Origin: Sutcliffiella cohnii
GTDB taxonomy: Bacteria > Bacillota > Bacilli > Bacillales > Bacillaceae_I
DNA: 64,000 bases
Reading direction: 5' to 3'
Assembly (NCBI RefSeq): GCF_002250055.1
Contig: NZ_CP018866.1
Span: 674,501 to 738,500, forward strand
The notes below the pieces were generated by a model that saw only the letters and a list, made by a program, of their open reading frames with translations, ran no database searches and was not told where the DNA came from. The position numbers and the translations under genes were made by a program. Shown piece after piece: positions 47,396 to 56,103 of this stretch (position 1 is the stretch's first letter; the number at the start of each line of letters is the position of its first letter).

Positions 47396-48673
47396 TTGAC
47401 TGTTGAAACAAGAAAGCCAATTCCAGTAAAAGAAGCAATACGAAAAGTGATGAAATTCGCTGAAATAGGGAGCAACGAAGAGGTGCTTCTACCGGATAGC
47501 TATGGAAGATATTTAGCGGAAGATTTAATCGCAAGTCACGATGTACCGCCATTCCATAAGTCTCCCTATGATGGTTTTGCGATAAGAGCAATAGATTCAA
47601 AGGAAGCTTCACAACTTAATGAAATAGAATTTAAAGTAATAGATGAAATTGGAGCGGGATTTGTTACGACCAAAAAAGTTGGGCCATTTGAGGCTGTTCG
47701 TATTATGACAGGTGCACAAATGCCATATGAATGTGATGCTGTTGTGATGCTAGAGTTAACGAAAGAATATGAACGGGACGGCAAAAAATATATGAGCATT
47801 AAACGCTCTTTCCGTTCAGGTGATAATGTGTCCTTTCAAGGAGAAGATACGAAGAAAGGCACACCTTTAGTGGAAAAAGGGACACGTATTAATCCTGGAG
47901 TTCAAGCACTGTTAGCAACTTTTGGATATGAAAAAGTTCGCGTTAGTAAGAAGCCATTAATAGGTATTTTTGCTACAGGAACGGAACTATTGGAAGTGAA
48001 CGAACCGTTAGTACCAGGGAAAATTAGGAACAGTAACGCTTATATGGTACAAGGACAAGTTATAAGAAGTGGGGCTACGTTTCGATACTTTGGAAAGCTG
48101 AACGATCAATTGGATGAATGCTTTGAGGCTATAAAAAATGCACTAGACGAAGTAGATATATTAATAACAACTGGTGGCGTTTCAGTAGGTGACTACGACT
48201 ATTTACCAGCAATTTATGAGCGACTTGGTGCGAACGTGTTATTTAATAAAATTGGGATGAGGCCAGGAAGTGTAACAACGGTAGCAGAATTAAATGGGAA
48301 ACTACTATTTGGACTTTCGGGCAATCCATCTGCTTGTTATGTAGGGTACGAGCTTTTCGTCAGACCTGTAGTTAAAACGATGTTACGCTCCTATACTCCA
48401 TACTTACAGTCGGTTGATGCGATTTTAGAAGAAGATTTTCCTAAACCAAATCCGTTTACTAGATTTGTACGTGGTGCGGCTACTTTTAAAGAGGGTCACT
48501 TAGTAGTAAAAACAAGTGGTCTTGATAAATCGAACGTTGTTACCTCGCTTTCTGGTGCAAATGTATTGATCGTATTACCAGGTGGGACTCGAGGGTTTAC
48601 GAAGGGTGACAAAGTAACGATCCTTCTATTAGAAGAGGAGCAAGGGACAAATACGCTATGGGCGGAAAAATGA
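47396..48673 (+). CDS. moeA: Molybdopterin molybdenumtransferase MoeA
   Basis: 425 residues from the TTG at 47396, with AGAAGGAG upstream; longer frames upstream would run into the Fnr promoter and lack a ribosome binding site. MoeA features include PPFHKSPYDGFAIRA, GEDTKKGTPLVEKGTRI, GIFATGTEL and ITTGGVSVGDYDY with the GLSGNPSACYVGYELF segment. It inserts molybdate into adenylated molybdopterin. First gene of the overlapping moeA-mobB-moaE-moaD operon. Confidence 0.95.
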   Translation: MTVETRKPIPVKEAIRKVMKFAEIGSNEEVLLPDSYGRYLAEDLIASHDVPPFHKSPYDGFAIRAIDSKEASQLNEIEFKVIDEIGAGFVTTKKVGPFEAVRIMTGAQMPYECDAVVMLELTKEYERDGKKYMSIKRSFRSGDNVSFQGEDTKKGTPLVEKGTRINPGVQALLATFGYEKVRVSKKPLIGIFATGTELLEVNEPLVPGKIRNSNAYMVQGQVIRSGATFRYFGKLNDQLDECFEAIKNALDEVDILITTGGVSVGDYDYLPAIYERLGANVLFNKIGMRPGSVTTVAELNGKLLFGLSGNPSACYVGYELFVRPVVKTMLRSYTPYLQSVDAILEEDFPKPNPFTRFVRGAATFKEGHLVVKTSGLDKSNVVTSLSGANVLIVLPGGTRGFTKGDKVTILLLEEEQGTNTLWAEK

Positions 48674-49179
48674 ATATTATTCAAGTTGTAGGCTATAAAA
48701 ATAGTGGAAAAACAACGCTCGTTGAAAAAATAATTCGTTATTTTACAAAAAATGGTCTTCAAATTGGTTCAATTAAACATCATGGACACGGTGGTAAATT
48801 GGAAAGTGTGGAAGGGACAGATTCGGTACGTCACCAAAAAGCAGGAGCGCTTTTATCGACTGTTCAAGGGGACGGAGAAGTTCAACTATTTGCCCATGGT
48901 GAGGAATGGAGTTTAGCCAAAATTGTTCAACTGTATGAGTTTTTAAACGTTCGTAAAGTTATTATTGAAGGGTATAAAAAAGAGGGTTATCCGAAAATAG
49001 TTTTAATAAAAAATGACAATGACTTAAACATGCTTGATGAATTATCGAACATTATAGCAGTAATATGCTGGGACAACGTAGTGTTTAAAAACAACAATGG
49101 AATACCGACGTTTTATCTAGAGGAAGATGAACGGTTTATACATTGGTTATGGGAGGAAGTGTCAAAGGAAAATGAGTAA
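48658..49179 (+). CDS. mobB: Molybdopterin-guanine dinucleotide biosynthesis protein MobB
   Basis: 173 residues. P-loop VVGYKNSGKTTLVEKII, IGSIKHHGHGG, TDSVRHQKAGA and the RKVIIEGYKKEGYPKIVL segment are typical of MobB. It overlaps moeA by 16 bases. A second ATG at 48670 is an equally possible start. It assists MobA in making the guanine dinucleotide (bis-MGD) form of Moco, which the large enzyme at 58328 would need. Confidence 0.92.
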   Translation: MGGKMNIIQVVGYKNSGKTTLVEKIIRYFTKNGLQIGSIKHHGHGGKLESVEGTDSVRHQKAGALLSTVQGDGEVQLFAHGEEWSLAKIVQLYEFLNVRKVIIEGYKKEGYPKIVLIKNDNDLNMLDELSNIIAVICWDNVVFKNNNGIPTFYLEEDERFIHWLWEEVSKENE

Positions 49180-49633
49180 AATGTTTGAGATAACAGATAA
49201 GCCGATCTCGATGGAAGATATAGTAAAAAAGGTAGAGCGAAGAGAAGCTGGCGCAATTACAACGTTTATCGGTACAGTTAGAGAATTTACGAAAGGTAAA
49301 CGAACGCTCTATTTAAAATACGAGGCATATGTACCTATGGCAGAAAAAAAACTTGCAGAGATTGGTTCAGAGATAAAAGAGAAGTGGCCAGATGCTCATG
49401 TAGCCATTTCACATAGAATTGGTAAGCTCGACATTAAAGATATTGCAGTAGTAATAGCGGTTTCGACGCCACATCGTAAAGATGCATATGAAGCTAATGA
49501 ATACGCAATCGAAAGAATTAAACAAATTGTACCGATTTGGAAAAAGGAACATTGGGAAGACGGAGATATGTGGATTGGAGATCAATTAGAAACTACGAGT
49601 TACCCAAGTGGAAAACCGGAGGGATTAGAATGA
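49172..49633 (+). CDS. moaE: Molybdopterin synthase catalytic subunit MoaE
   Basis: 153 residues from the ATG at 49172 (AAAGG upstream); it overlaps mobB by 8 bases. Family motifs: AGAITTFIGTVREF, YEAYVPMAEKKL, AISHRIGKLDIKD and PIWKKEHWEDGDMWIG with the catalytic lysines. Works with MoaD to add the dithiolene sulfurs. The frame reads through to a long upstream extension, which I rejected. Confidence 0.95.
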   Translation: MSKMFEITDKPISMEDIVKKVERREAGAITTFIGTVREFTKGKRTLYLKYEAYVPMAEKKLAEIGSEIKEKWPDAHVAISHRIGKLDIKDIAVVIAVSTPHRKDAYEANEYAIERIKQIVPIWKKEHWEDGDMWIGDQLETTSYPSGKPEGLE

Positions 49634-49863
49634 TAAAAGTTTTACTGTTTTCATATTTACAAGAGGCAGCTGGTGCAGGACAGCTTGAAATAGACTCAGA
49701 GCAATTAACCGTATTACAACTAAAGGAAAAGTTGAATAAGGAGTATGAGCTTACAAATCTACAACAAGTAATGGTCGCGATAAATGAAGAATATGCAACG
49801 GATGAACAAATAATAGCTTCAGGTGATACAGTTGCTTTAATACCTCCAGTAAGCGGCGGTTAA
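49630..49863 (+). CDS. moaD: Molybdopterin synthase sulfur carrier subunit MoaD
   Basis: 77 residues from the ATG at 49630 that overlaps the moaE stop by 4 bases; GGAGGG precedes it. Ubiquitin-like fold ending VALIPPVSGG with the C-terminal Gly-Gly that MoeB activates. Confidence 0.95.
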   Translation: MIKVLLFSYLQEAAGAGQLEIDSEQLTVLQLKEKLNKEYELTNLQQVMVAINEEYATDEQIIASGDTVALIPPVSGG

Positions 49864-49935
49864 TAGGAAAAGGTGTTTTATTGAACGAATTTTATTAGGA
49901 GAGAAAGCCACACAAAAGTATATAATTAACTTAGA

Positions 49936-49968
49936 AAAGTTCGCTGCATAAAGCGGACTTTTTTTGTG
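49936..49968 (+). terminator. Terminator after moaD
   Basis: AAGTTCGCT-GCATAA-AGCGGACTT followed by TTTTTG, 70 bases after the moaD stop. Confidence 0.8.
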
Positions 49969-50076
49969 GAGAGATAGGAGATTCATGTTAAAATTGCTAT
50001 ATTAGGTAGTTAAAAATAGGTAGACAGAGAGGATGAATTTAAGAGAATTAACTCTTGTTGAGAGGAGTAAATAAAA

Positions 50077-50805
50077 ATGAAAAATAGACTAGAGCCGATA
50101 GAAGCAGCCACTTGCTTTATTGAAAAGTACTTTTCAAATTGTCAGGGAGCTATTTTAGCAGGAAGTGTTGTTCGTGGACAAGCAACGGAAACTTCTGATT
50201 TAGATATTGTAATTTTTGATGAAAATTTAACTTCTTCATATCGTGAGTCGCTCATTGAATTTGGTTGGAACATTGAACTGTTTGTACATAATTTAACATC
50301 TTATCGGTTCTTTTTTGAAAGTGATTGTAAGGCAGCTAGACCTAGTATGCCAACAATGGTAAGTGAAGGAAAGATTTTAAAAGATACTGGTATTTTGACA
50401 GAAATAAAAAAAGAAGCAAAAGAGTTGTTGAATCAAGGACCAAAAGAGTGGTCAAAAGATACGATTGATATGAAGCGATATTTTATTACAGATGCGTTAG
50501 ATGATTTAATCGGTTGCCAAAACAGAGGCGAAGGGATTTTTGTTGCTAGTAAACTCGGTGAACTAGTAAGTGAGTTCATTCTACGCAGTAACCGTAAATG
50601 GATAGGTTCATCAAAATGGGTTGTCCGTTCCTTAGTTCAGCACGATAAGGAACTTGCAAACGAATTTGTTGAAGCCTTCGATACGTTTTATAAAACAAAC
50701 GATATTCATAAAATAGTGAGCTTTATTGATAAAGTTCTTAAACCTTACGGTGGAAGGTTCTTTGAAGGTTTTTCTATTGGAAAAACAAAAAAAAATTCCG
50801 ATTAA
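50077..50805 (+). CDS. Nucleotidyltransferase domain protein
   Basis: 242 residues. The N-terminal pol-beta-like NTP transferase motif GSVVRGQATETSDLDIVIFD (G-S...SDxD) is clear; the C-terminal helical part contains FITDALDDLIGC. Resembles aminoglycoside nucleotidyltransferase-type or HEPN/MNT-type enzymes, but no resistance function can be claimed. ATG start with GAGAGGAG. It has no Fnr site and seems unrelated to the surrounding island. Confidence 0.75.
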   Translation: MKNRLEPIEAATCFIEKYFSNCQGAILAGSVVRGQATETSDLDIVIFDENLTSSYRESLIEFGWNIELFVHNLTSYRFFFESDCKAARPSMPTMVSEGKILKDTGILTEIKKEAKELLNQGPKEWSKDTIDMKRYFITDALDDLIGCQNRGEGIFVASKLGELVSEFILRSNRKWIGSSKWVVRSLVQHDKELANEFVEAFDTFYKTNDIHKIVSFIDKVLKPYGGRFFEGFSIGKTKKNSD

Positions 50806-50811
50806 TTTACA

Positions 50812-50840
50812 AACAATCAGTGGGGGTACCACTGATTGTA
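50812..50840. terminator. Hairpin between convergent genes
   Basis: ACAATCAGTGG / CCACTGATTGT; no long T-run, so a weak or bidirectional terminator. Confidence 0.55.
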
Positions 50841-50843
50841 GTT

Positions 50844-51170
50844 TCACTTAATACTATGTGATTTGATTAGATCGATATCGTCTGTAGGATCAAACACTTC
50901 AAAATATTTATAAGTAGGCTCCGAACTTGTTATGTTCTGAAGGTCCTCCACTAGCGATGGAAAAAGCTTTTCATTAGCAATTTCTGCATGCTCCTTCGTA
51001 TCCCAATAGTTTAAAGCTCGATACTCTCCTGATGCATCATCAAAAAAGTAAACACTCCCCCGAAAACCTGTTAACTGACGACTAATCTTATCGTATTTTT
51101 TTATTATATTTTCCGCAGTCATTCGGTTGTCTTTTCCTAATTTAAATTGAACTAAACGAGCATAAAACAT
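50844..51170 (-). CDS. Small ABM/dimeric alpha-beta barrel-like protein
   Basis: 108 residues from the ATG at 51170, preceded by AGGAGTGGG. Sequence pattern YARLVQFKLG...NWYDT-like region (here NYWDTKEHAEIANEKLFPSL) resembles antibiotic-biosynthesis-monooxygenase/YgiN-type small proteins of the ferredoxin-like dimeric barrel fold. No catalytic assignment. It is not preceded by an Fnr box. Confidence 0.65.
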   Translation of the reverse strand: MFYARLVQFKLGKDNRMTAENIIKKYDKISRQLTGFRGSVYFFDDASGEYRALNYWDTKEHAEIANEKLFPSLVEDLQNITSSEPTYKYFEVFDPTDDIDLIKSHSIK

Positions 51171-51359
51171 CGTTAAACCCACTCCTAATTTCTGAATTTA
51201 AATCGAAATAATTGTCTATTGGCTACCACTGTTTGGAGTACCTTTATATTAATATGTTAAGAAAATAATTTTAGTGTTTTTCGTTTTGCTATTTACATGC
51301 GCTTTTCAATCTAAATCAGTGACCTATTGTACAGACAAAGTTAAAAAAAGTGACAGAAC

Positions 51360-51375
51360 TGTGATAATAATCACA
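51360..51375 (+). promoter_or_regulatory. Fnr box of the NarI-like gene
   Basis: TGTGATAATAATCACA; -10 TACAAT at 51397-51402, exactly 32 bases from the centre. Confidence 0.85.
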
Positions 51376-51433
51376 GTTTCGAAACAATGACAACGTTACA
51401 ATAGTAGTAACTTAAAGGAAAAGGGTGAAGTGA

Positions 51434-51826
51434 ATGATGAATATGGTTGATATCATTCTATGGGTTATTGTTCCGTACTTAATGGTTGCTATTGTAGTTA
51501 TGTCTTTTATTTGGAGATGTGACTTCAGTAACAATGAAAAACCGAAAAGAGGCTTTAAGTTGAAAGGAAGTTTAATTGGTTTTCTTATAAGTGGATTACT
51601 GTTATTTTTAAGTGCAGATATGAGCAATATATTTTCCTTGCTATACGAGTGGTTATACGGTCTTTTAACGCTAAACCCTAACATGGATCAACTCGCAACC
51701 TATCCTTTACTTTACATCATTCACTGGATTTTTGGCTCTTTGCTTATTATGAATTTCCTGGAAACAATAGCTTCAAAAGTGAAAATCGGAAGAAAAAGAA
51801 TATATATTATAGAAAAGTTATCGTAA
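51434..51826 (+). CDS. Reduced NarI-like membrane protein
   Basis: 130 residues. The N-terminal helix LWVIVPYLMVAIVVMSFIWRCDF closely resembles the start of NarI, the cytochrome b subunit of respiratory nitrate reductase. About three to four helices follow, with a histidine in YIIHWIFGSLL. It is about half the length of NarI (around 225 residues) and lacks an obvious second pair of heme-ligand histidines. ATG start with AAAAGGGTG. The Fnr promoter with perfect spacing suggests an anaerobic role, perhaps as a partner or assembly factor of the molybdoenzyme complex; it may also be a degenerate paralogue. Confidence 0.6.
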   Translation: MMNMVDIILWVIVPYLMVAIVVMSFIWRCDFSNNEKPKRGFKLKGSLIGFLISGLLLFLSADMSNIFSLLYEWLYGLLTLNPNMDQLATYPLLYIIHWIFGSLLIMNFLETIASKVKIGRKRIYIIEKLS

Positions 51827-51934
51827 CGCTAGATTAGTTCTAGCGTTTTTGTTTGGGTTTAGGGATTTGTCGAATTTGCAAAACTTACTGTTTCGTTGTT
51901 GATTTGCAAAAAAGTCATAATTAGAGTGGGAAGG

Positions 51935-51950
51935 TGTGATGTACATCACT
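51935..51950 (+). promoter_or_regulatory. Fnr box of ywiC
   Basis: TGTGATGTACATCACT, one mismatch in the last base; -10 TATACT at 51972-51977, 32 bases from the centre. Confidence 0.8.
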
Positions 51951-52002
51951 TCCGATGGTTTTTATAGAAATTATACTATAAGAGGAAAGGAGATGTTTCG
52001 AA

Positions 52003-52719
52003 ATGAAGCTTGTTTTACCTAAACAGCATGGTGCGTGGGCTATGCTACTTATTCCTTTTTTACTAAGTGCTTTTATAGGTAATGCATCTATTTTGCATAT
52101 ACCGTTATTTTTAGGATGGCTACTTCTTTATTTATCAACATATCCATTATTAATGGCAATAAAGAAGAAAAAGCCGTCCCTACATTGGAAATGGTTTTTC
52201 TATTATGCCTTTCCTGCCTTACTTTTTCTTATAATCGTTTTATACTATCATTTCCCGTTATTTTATTTTGGAGTAAGTTTAATTCCGTTTTTTCTCATAA
52301 ACATATATTTTGCTAGACAAAAAAACGAGCGTGCCCTACTAAATGATATTAGCGCTATTATCGTTTTTTGTATTGCTGGATTGGCGAGCTATCACGTTGG
52401 TGTTGAAGGTATTGATCGTACTGCATGGCTTCTTTTTATGTTTAACTTCTTATTTTTTGTAGGAAGTACTTTTTATGTAAAGACGATGATTAGAGAAAAA
52501 AATAACCGGAAATATTTATTTATTTCGTGGGGCTATCACATCATCGCAGTGGTGGGGATGCTATTCATAAATCCGTTGCTTATAATTGCATTTATTCCAA
52601 GTCTTTTCCGTGCATTTTACTTTTATGGGAAAAGTTTGTCAATAATGAAGTTAGGTATTTATGAAATTATAAACTCTGCTTTATTTTTCTTTACGATTTT
52701 ATTAGTTTTTCTTAAGTAG
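52003..52719 (+). CDS. ywiC: YwiC-like membrane protein
   Basis: 238 residues with about seven to eight helices. The start PKQHGAWAMLLIPFLL is the YwiC family signature. In B. subtilis ywiC is part of the narK-fnr region next to narGHJI and is Fnr controlled; here it also has an Fnr box. Function unknown. ATG start with GGAAAGGAG. A GAGCAGAACA/TGTTCTGCTC hairpin at 52734-52758 closes the transcript toward the convergent fnr gene. Confidence 0.88.
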   Translation: MKLVLPKQHGAWAMLLIPFLLSAFIGNASILHIPLFLGWLLLYLSTYPLLMAIKKKKPSLHWKWFFYYAFPALLFLIIVLYYHFPLFYFGVSLIPFFLINIYFARQKNERALLNDISAIIVFCIAGLASYHVGVEGIDRTAWLLFMFNFLFFVGSTFYVKTMIREKNNRKYLFISWGYHIIAVVGMLFINPLLIIAFIPSLFRAFYFYGKSLSIMKLGIYEIINSALFFFTILLVFLK

Positions 52720-52757
52720 TGCAATACTAAAATGAGCAGAACAATTGCTGTTCTGCT

Positions 52758-53444
52758 CTAGTCAATGCTACATAATTCAACGGGACAATTTTCACAGTCG
52801 ATCTCAAGTTTTAAAAAGTTTAGATCATGGATGGTTATTTTTCCTTTTTCAACAGAAAGGATTTCATTTTTCTTAAGCTCGCTTAACATCCGATTAACAA
52901 CTTCTCGAGATGTACCGCAGTAGTTAGCCAAATCTTGGTTTGTAAGTGGTGTATCAATTAATATACCGTTCGGTTTCATTACACCGTAGCTATTAGTCAT
53001 TCGTATTAATGTCGAATATAAGCCACCTTTTTTCCCTTTTAAAACGAGGTCACGGAATTTTGTTTGTGTTTTTCGAAAATGGATACTCATCCATTTCATC
53101 AGCTCTACAGCAATTTTACTATCGTTAGCAACACCTATTTCTAGTTCATCTTTTGGAATTACAATTGCTGTTCCGTCTTCCATAACTTTAGCGTTAAGCA
53201 AATAAAGTGCACCATCCGTAAATAGCGTTAGTTCACCGACAATATCGTCTTCACTACATAAACGCATCGTAAGCTCTTGTCCATCAGGTGTAATTTTACT
53301 CATTTGAACTTTTCCACTAAGGATTAAATATATTTCATTAGCTGTTTCACCTTCATGAAACAGGTAAGTACCTTTTTTTATGTTAATTTTCTTTTCAAAT
53401 GTATAAAGGAATTGTTTCAGCTCTTTTGAAAGTTTGTCAGGCAT
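52758..53444 (-). CDS. fnr: Fnr-type CRP family regulator, paralogue 1
   Basis: 228 residues. The N-terminal cyclic-nucleotide-binding fold (YLFHEGETANEIYLILSG...DIVGELTLFTDG) is followed by a crp-type HTH (TNQDLANYCGTSREVVNRML). The C-terminus is DCENCPVELC: C217, C220 and C225 in C-x2-C-x4-C spacing, as in B. subtilis Fnr, whose fourth cluster ligand is an aspartate (here probably in KFRDLVLKGKKGG). It activates anaerobic genes when the [4Fe-4S] cluster is intact. No Fnr box precedes its own start. ATG start behind AAAGGGGATG. Confidence 0.92.
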   Translation of the reverse strand: MPDKLSKELKQFLYTFEKKINIKKGTYLFHEGETANEIYLILSGKVQMSKITPDGQELTMRLCSEDDIVGELTLFTDGALYLLNAKVMEDGTAIVIPKDELEIGVANDSKIAVELMKWMSIHFRKTQTKFRDLVLKGKKGGLYSTLIRMTNSYGVMKPNGILIDTPLTNQDLANYCGTSREVVNRMLSELKKNEILSVEKGKITIHDLNFLKLEIDCENCPVELCSID

Positions 53445-53573
53445 TTATTGGTTGTCATCCCCTTTCCTAGCGTTTCCACTATTGTAACGGTAAAAAAAAT
53501 AAAAAGCTATAAATATTTTGTGGCAATATTGTTATCATGAATGAATGATATTTATGGTAGAAAGGAGTAAAAT

Positions 53574-54158
53574 ATGAGTATTACAGGATTGCTACTTGCT
53601 GGTGGGAAATCGAGTCGATTTGGCACACCAAAGGCACTTGCTACGTACAAAAATAAGCTATTGTATCAATATTCTTTTGAAGCGTTACAAGTAGTAACAA
53701 ATCAAATTGTTACAATTAGTGTTCCACATTTACAAAAAACATTTCAAAAACAAGGGAGATTGGTCGTTGTAGATAGGAATGAAGTGAAAGGAAAGGGTCC
53801 ATTAGCAGGTATATACACTGGTATGAATTCAATTAAATCGGATTGGTATGTAGTTATACCTTGTGATATGCCGCTTATTGATGGAAAAGTATTAAATAAA
53901 ATAGTGGATGCTAGGATGGAAAAGTATGATGCCATTATTCCGAAAGTGTTTGGAAAAGTTCAACCGTTAGTAGGGGTGTACCATTGTAGAACGGCACCAA
54001 TTATACAATCCTTTTTGCAGAAGGATAATTTAAAAGTAATGGCTTTGGTAAACGAGCTTTACGTAAAATATTTAGATGAGCATGACCTTCAGTTAAGTGA
54101 AAATATATTCCAAAATATAAATTATCAAGAAGACTTAAAACGAATAGGCAAGTCTTGA
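53574..54158 (+). CDS. mobA: Molybdenum cofactor guanylyltransferase MobA
   Basis: 194 residues. Nucleotidyl transferase motifs GLLLAGGKSSRFGTPKA and PCDMPLI with GKGPLAGIYTGM. It attaches GMP to Moco, making the bis-MGD cofactor used by NasA/NapA/DMSO-reductase type enzymes. ATG start with AAAGGAG. No Fnr palindrome was found directly upstream. Confidence 0.94.
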   Translation: MSITGLLLAGGKSSRFGTPKALATYKNKLLYQYSFEALQVVTNQIVTISVPHLQKTFQKQGRLVVVDRNEVKGKGPLAGIYTGMNSIKSDWYVVIPCDMPLIDGKVLNKIVDARMEKYDAIIPKVFGKVQPLVGVYHCRTAPIIQSFLQKDNLKVMALVNELYVKYLDEHDLQLSENIFQNINYQEDLKRIGKS

Positions 54159-54182
54159 CAACATTGTGAAAGTGAAGGATGT

Positions 54183-54198
54183 TGTGATAGTGGTCACA
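54183..54198 (+). promoter_or_regulatory. Fnr box of the radical SAM gene
   Basis: TGTGATAGTGGTCACA; -10 TATAAT at 54220-54225, exactly 32 bases from the centre. This fixes the start of the downstream gene at 54247, not further upstream. Confidence 0.85.
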
Positions 54199-54246
54199 TC
54201 TGTTAAAAGTATAACACCCTATAATAAATATAGGAGGTGTTACTCG

Positions 54247-55377
54247 ATGTGGGATAAAGACTTTAATGAAAATCCATTCATAGTTATTTGGGAATTAACA
54301 CGTGCATGCCAGTTAAATTGTCTACATTGTCGAGCAGAAGCTCAATACAAAAGGGATCCAAGAGAATTATCCTTTGAAGAAGCAAAAAAATTAATTGATG
54401 AAATATACGAAATGGATAACCCGCTTTTAGTATTTACTGGTGGAGATCCATTAATGAGACCTGACGTTTTTGAGATTGGGAAATATGCTATCGAAAAAGG
54501 TGTGCGTGTTTCCATGACACCTAGTGCCACCCCAAATGTAACGAAAGAAGCTATCCAGAAGGCGAAAGAGATAGGATTAGCTAGATGGGCGTTTAGTTTA
54601 GATGGCCCGACAGCGGAAATTCATGATCATTTTCGCGGTACGAGTGGTTCCTTTCAGCTAACAATGGATGCAATTTCGTATTTAAAAGAGTTGGAAATAC
54701 CGTTGCAAATAAATACGGTCATATCGAATTATAATATACATGTATTGGATGAAATGCTGGAATTAGTAGAACAATTAGGTTGTGTTTTATGGAGTGTGTT
54801 TTTTCTTGTACCAACAGGTCGCGGACAAGAAAAGGATATGATTTCACCAGTAGAACATGAGCGAGTATTTCGTTGGCTTTATGCAGCAAGTAAAAGAGTG
54901 CCGTTTGACATAAAAACGACAGCTGCTCAACATTACAGAAGAGTAGTGTTGCTGGAAAAGAGAAAAGAAGCTCGAAATAAGGAGCAAGTCATTCAATATG
55001 AACATGTGTTGAAGGATGGAACTACTGGTTTAATTGATGGACTCGGTCGTGCTCCTAAAGGTGTTAATGATGGTAACGGTTTTGTTTTTATTTCTCATAT
55101 CGGCGATGTATATCCGAGCGGATTACTTCCCGTTAAGGGCGGAAACGTACGTGAAACACCGTTAGCAACTATTTATCGTGAATCTCCAATTTTCCAACAG
55201 TTAAGAGATCCTAACCTTTACAAAGGGAAATGTGGAGTGTGTGAATTTCGTTTCGTATGTGGCGGTTCAAGATCGAGAGCGTATGCGGCTACAGGTGATT
55301 ATTTAGAAAGCGAACCGTATTGTGTTTATATACCAGAAGTGTTGAGAAAGAAAAAGGAAGAAAGCAATTGGGCTTAG
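54247..55377 (+). CDS. Radical SAM/SPASM protein (TIGR04053-like)
   Basis: 376 residues from the ATG at 54247, with TAGGAGGTG upstream. The radical SAM cluster motif is C21-x3-C25-x2-C28 in CQLNCLHC, with the usual GGDP segment (FTGGDPLMRP). The C-terminal SPASM-like part has CGVCEFRFVCGGSRSRAYAATGDY and a last cysteine in EPYC. The layout matches a family related to NirJ and AhbC/AhbD of heme and heme d1 synthesis. Its substrate is not known, but Fnr control points to an anaerobic cofactor role. A hairpin AAAGCAATTGG/CCAATTGCTTT at 55361-55395 terminates it. Confidence 0.8.
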   Translation: MWDKDFNENPFIVIWELTRACQLNCLHCRAEAQYKRDPRELSFEEAKKLIDEIYEMDNPLLVFTGGDPLMRPDVFEIGKYAIEKGVRVSMTPSATPNVTKEAIQKAKEIGLARWAFSLDGPTAEIHDHFRGTSGSFQLTMDAISYLKELEIPLQINTVISNYNIHVLDEMLELVEQLGCVLWSVFFLVPTGRGQEKDMISPVEHERVFRWLYAASKRVPFDIKTTAAQHYRRVVLLEKRKEARNKEQVIQYEHVLKDGTTGLIDGLGRAPKGVNDGNGFVFISHIGDVYPSGLLPVKGGNVRETPLATIYRESPIFQQLRDPNLYKGKCGVCEFRFVCGGSRSRAYAATGDYLESEPYCVYIPEVLRKKKEESNWA

Positions 55378-55398
55378 CCAATTGCTTTTATTTTCGTT

Positions 55399-56103
55399 TT
55401 ATTCAATTGTACAGTACTTAATTGGACAGCCTTCACAGTTTACTTCAGCTTTTAAATATTCAAGATCATGAATCGTAATTCTTCCTCTAGCAATAGAGAT
55501 TATTTTATTTTTCTTTAACTCAGACAGCATACGGTTTACGCTTTCCCTCGTTGTCCCGCAGAAATTGGCTAGCGTTTGGTTTGTTAAATGCATATCAATT
55601 AAAATGCCATTACTTGAAGGAACTCCATAGCTATTTGTCATGCGAATTAACGTTGTATATAGCGCTCCTTTTTTTCCTATTAATATTAAATCGCGAAACT
55701 TTGTCTGTGTTCTTCTAAAATGATCACTCATCCATTTCATAAATTCAAAGGCTAATTGATTGTTGTGAAGAAACTCTTCTTCTAATACATCTTTTTTGAT
55801 GACACCAACTTCACAATGTTCCATTGCTTTTGCATTTAAAATATATCTCGCATCATCCGTAAATAAAGTAAGCTCACCGACAATTTCATCTTTTCCACAA
55901 ATACGCATAGTCAGTTCTTTTCCATCAGCTGCTACTTTACTAACTAAAATTTTTCCAGAGCGTACGATATATATTTCTTTAGCAGGCATCCCTTCTTGGA
56001 ATAAAAAACATTCTTTTTCCACTTTAACTGTATGGTCAATTAAGTTAATAAGTTCTTTTAACGTTTCATAGCTTTCGTAAAAAGATTTATTTTTCGTTAA
56101 CAT
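55399..56103 (-). CDS. Fnr-type CRP family regulator, paralogue 2
   Basis: 234 residues from the ATG at 56103 (AGGTGATAATT upstream). Same architecture as paralogue 1, with HTH LTNQTLANFCGTTRESVNRML and the C-terminal CEGCPIKYC giving C223, C226 and C231 (C-x2-C-x4-C). It is thus likely also a [4Fe-4S] oxygen sensor. It overlaps the Mrp-family ATPase gene by 17 bases and is probably cotranscribed from an Fnr-box promoter, so it is likely autoregulated or controlled by the other Fnr. Confidence 0.9.
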   Translation of the reverse strand: MLTKNKSFYESYETLKELINLIDHTVKVEKECFLFQEGMPAKEIYIVRSGKILVSKVAADGKELTMRICGKDEIVGELTLFTDDARYILNAKAMEHCEVGVIKKDVLEEEFLHNNQLAFEFMKWMSDHFRRTQTKFRDLILIGKKGALYTTLIRMTNSYGVPSSNGILIDMHLTNQTLANFCGTTRESVNRMLSELKKNKIISIARGRITIHDLEYLKAEVNCEGCPIKYCTIE

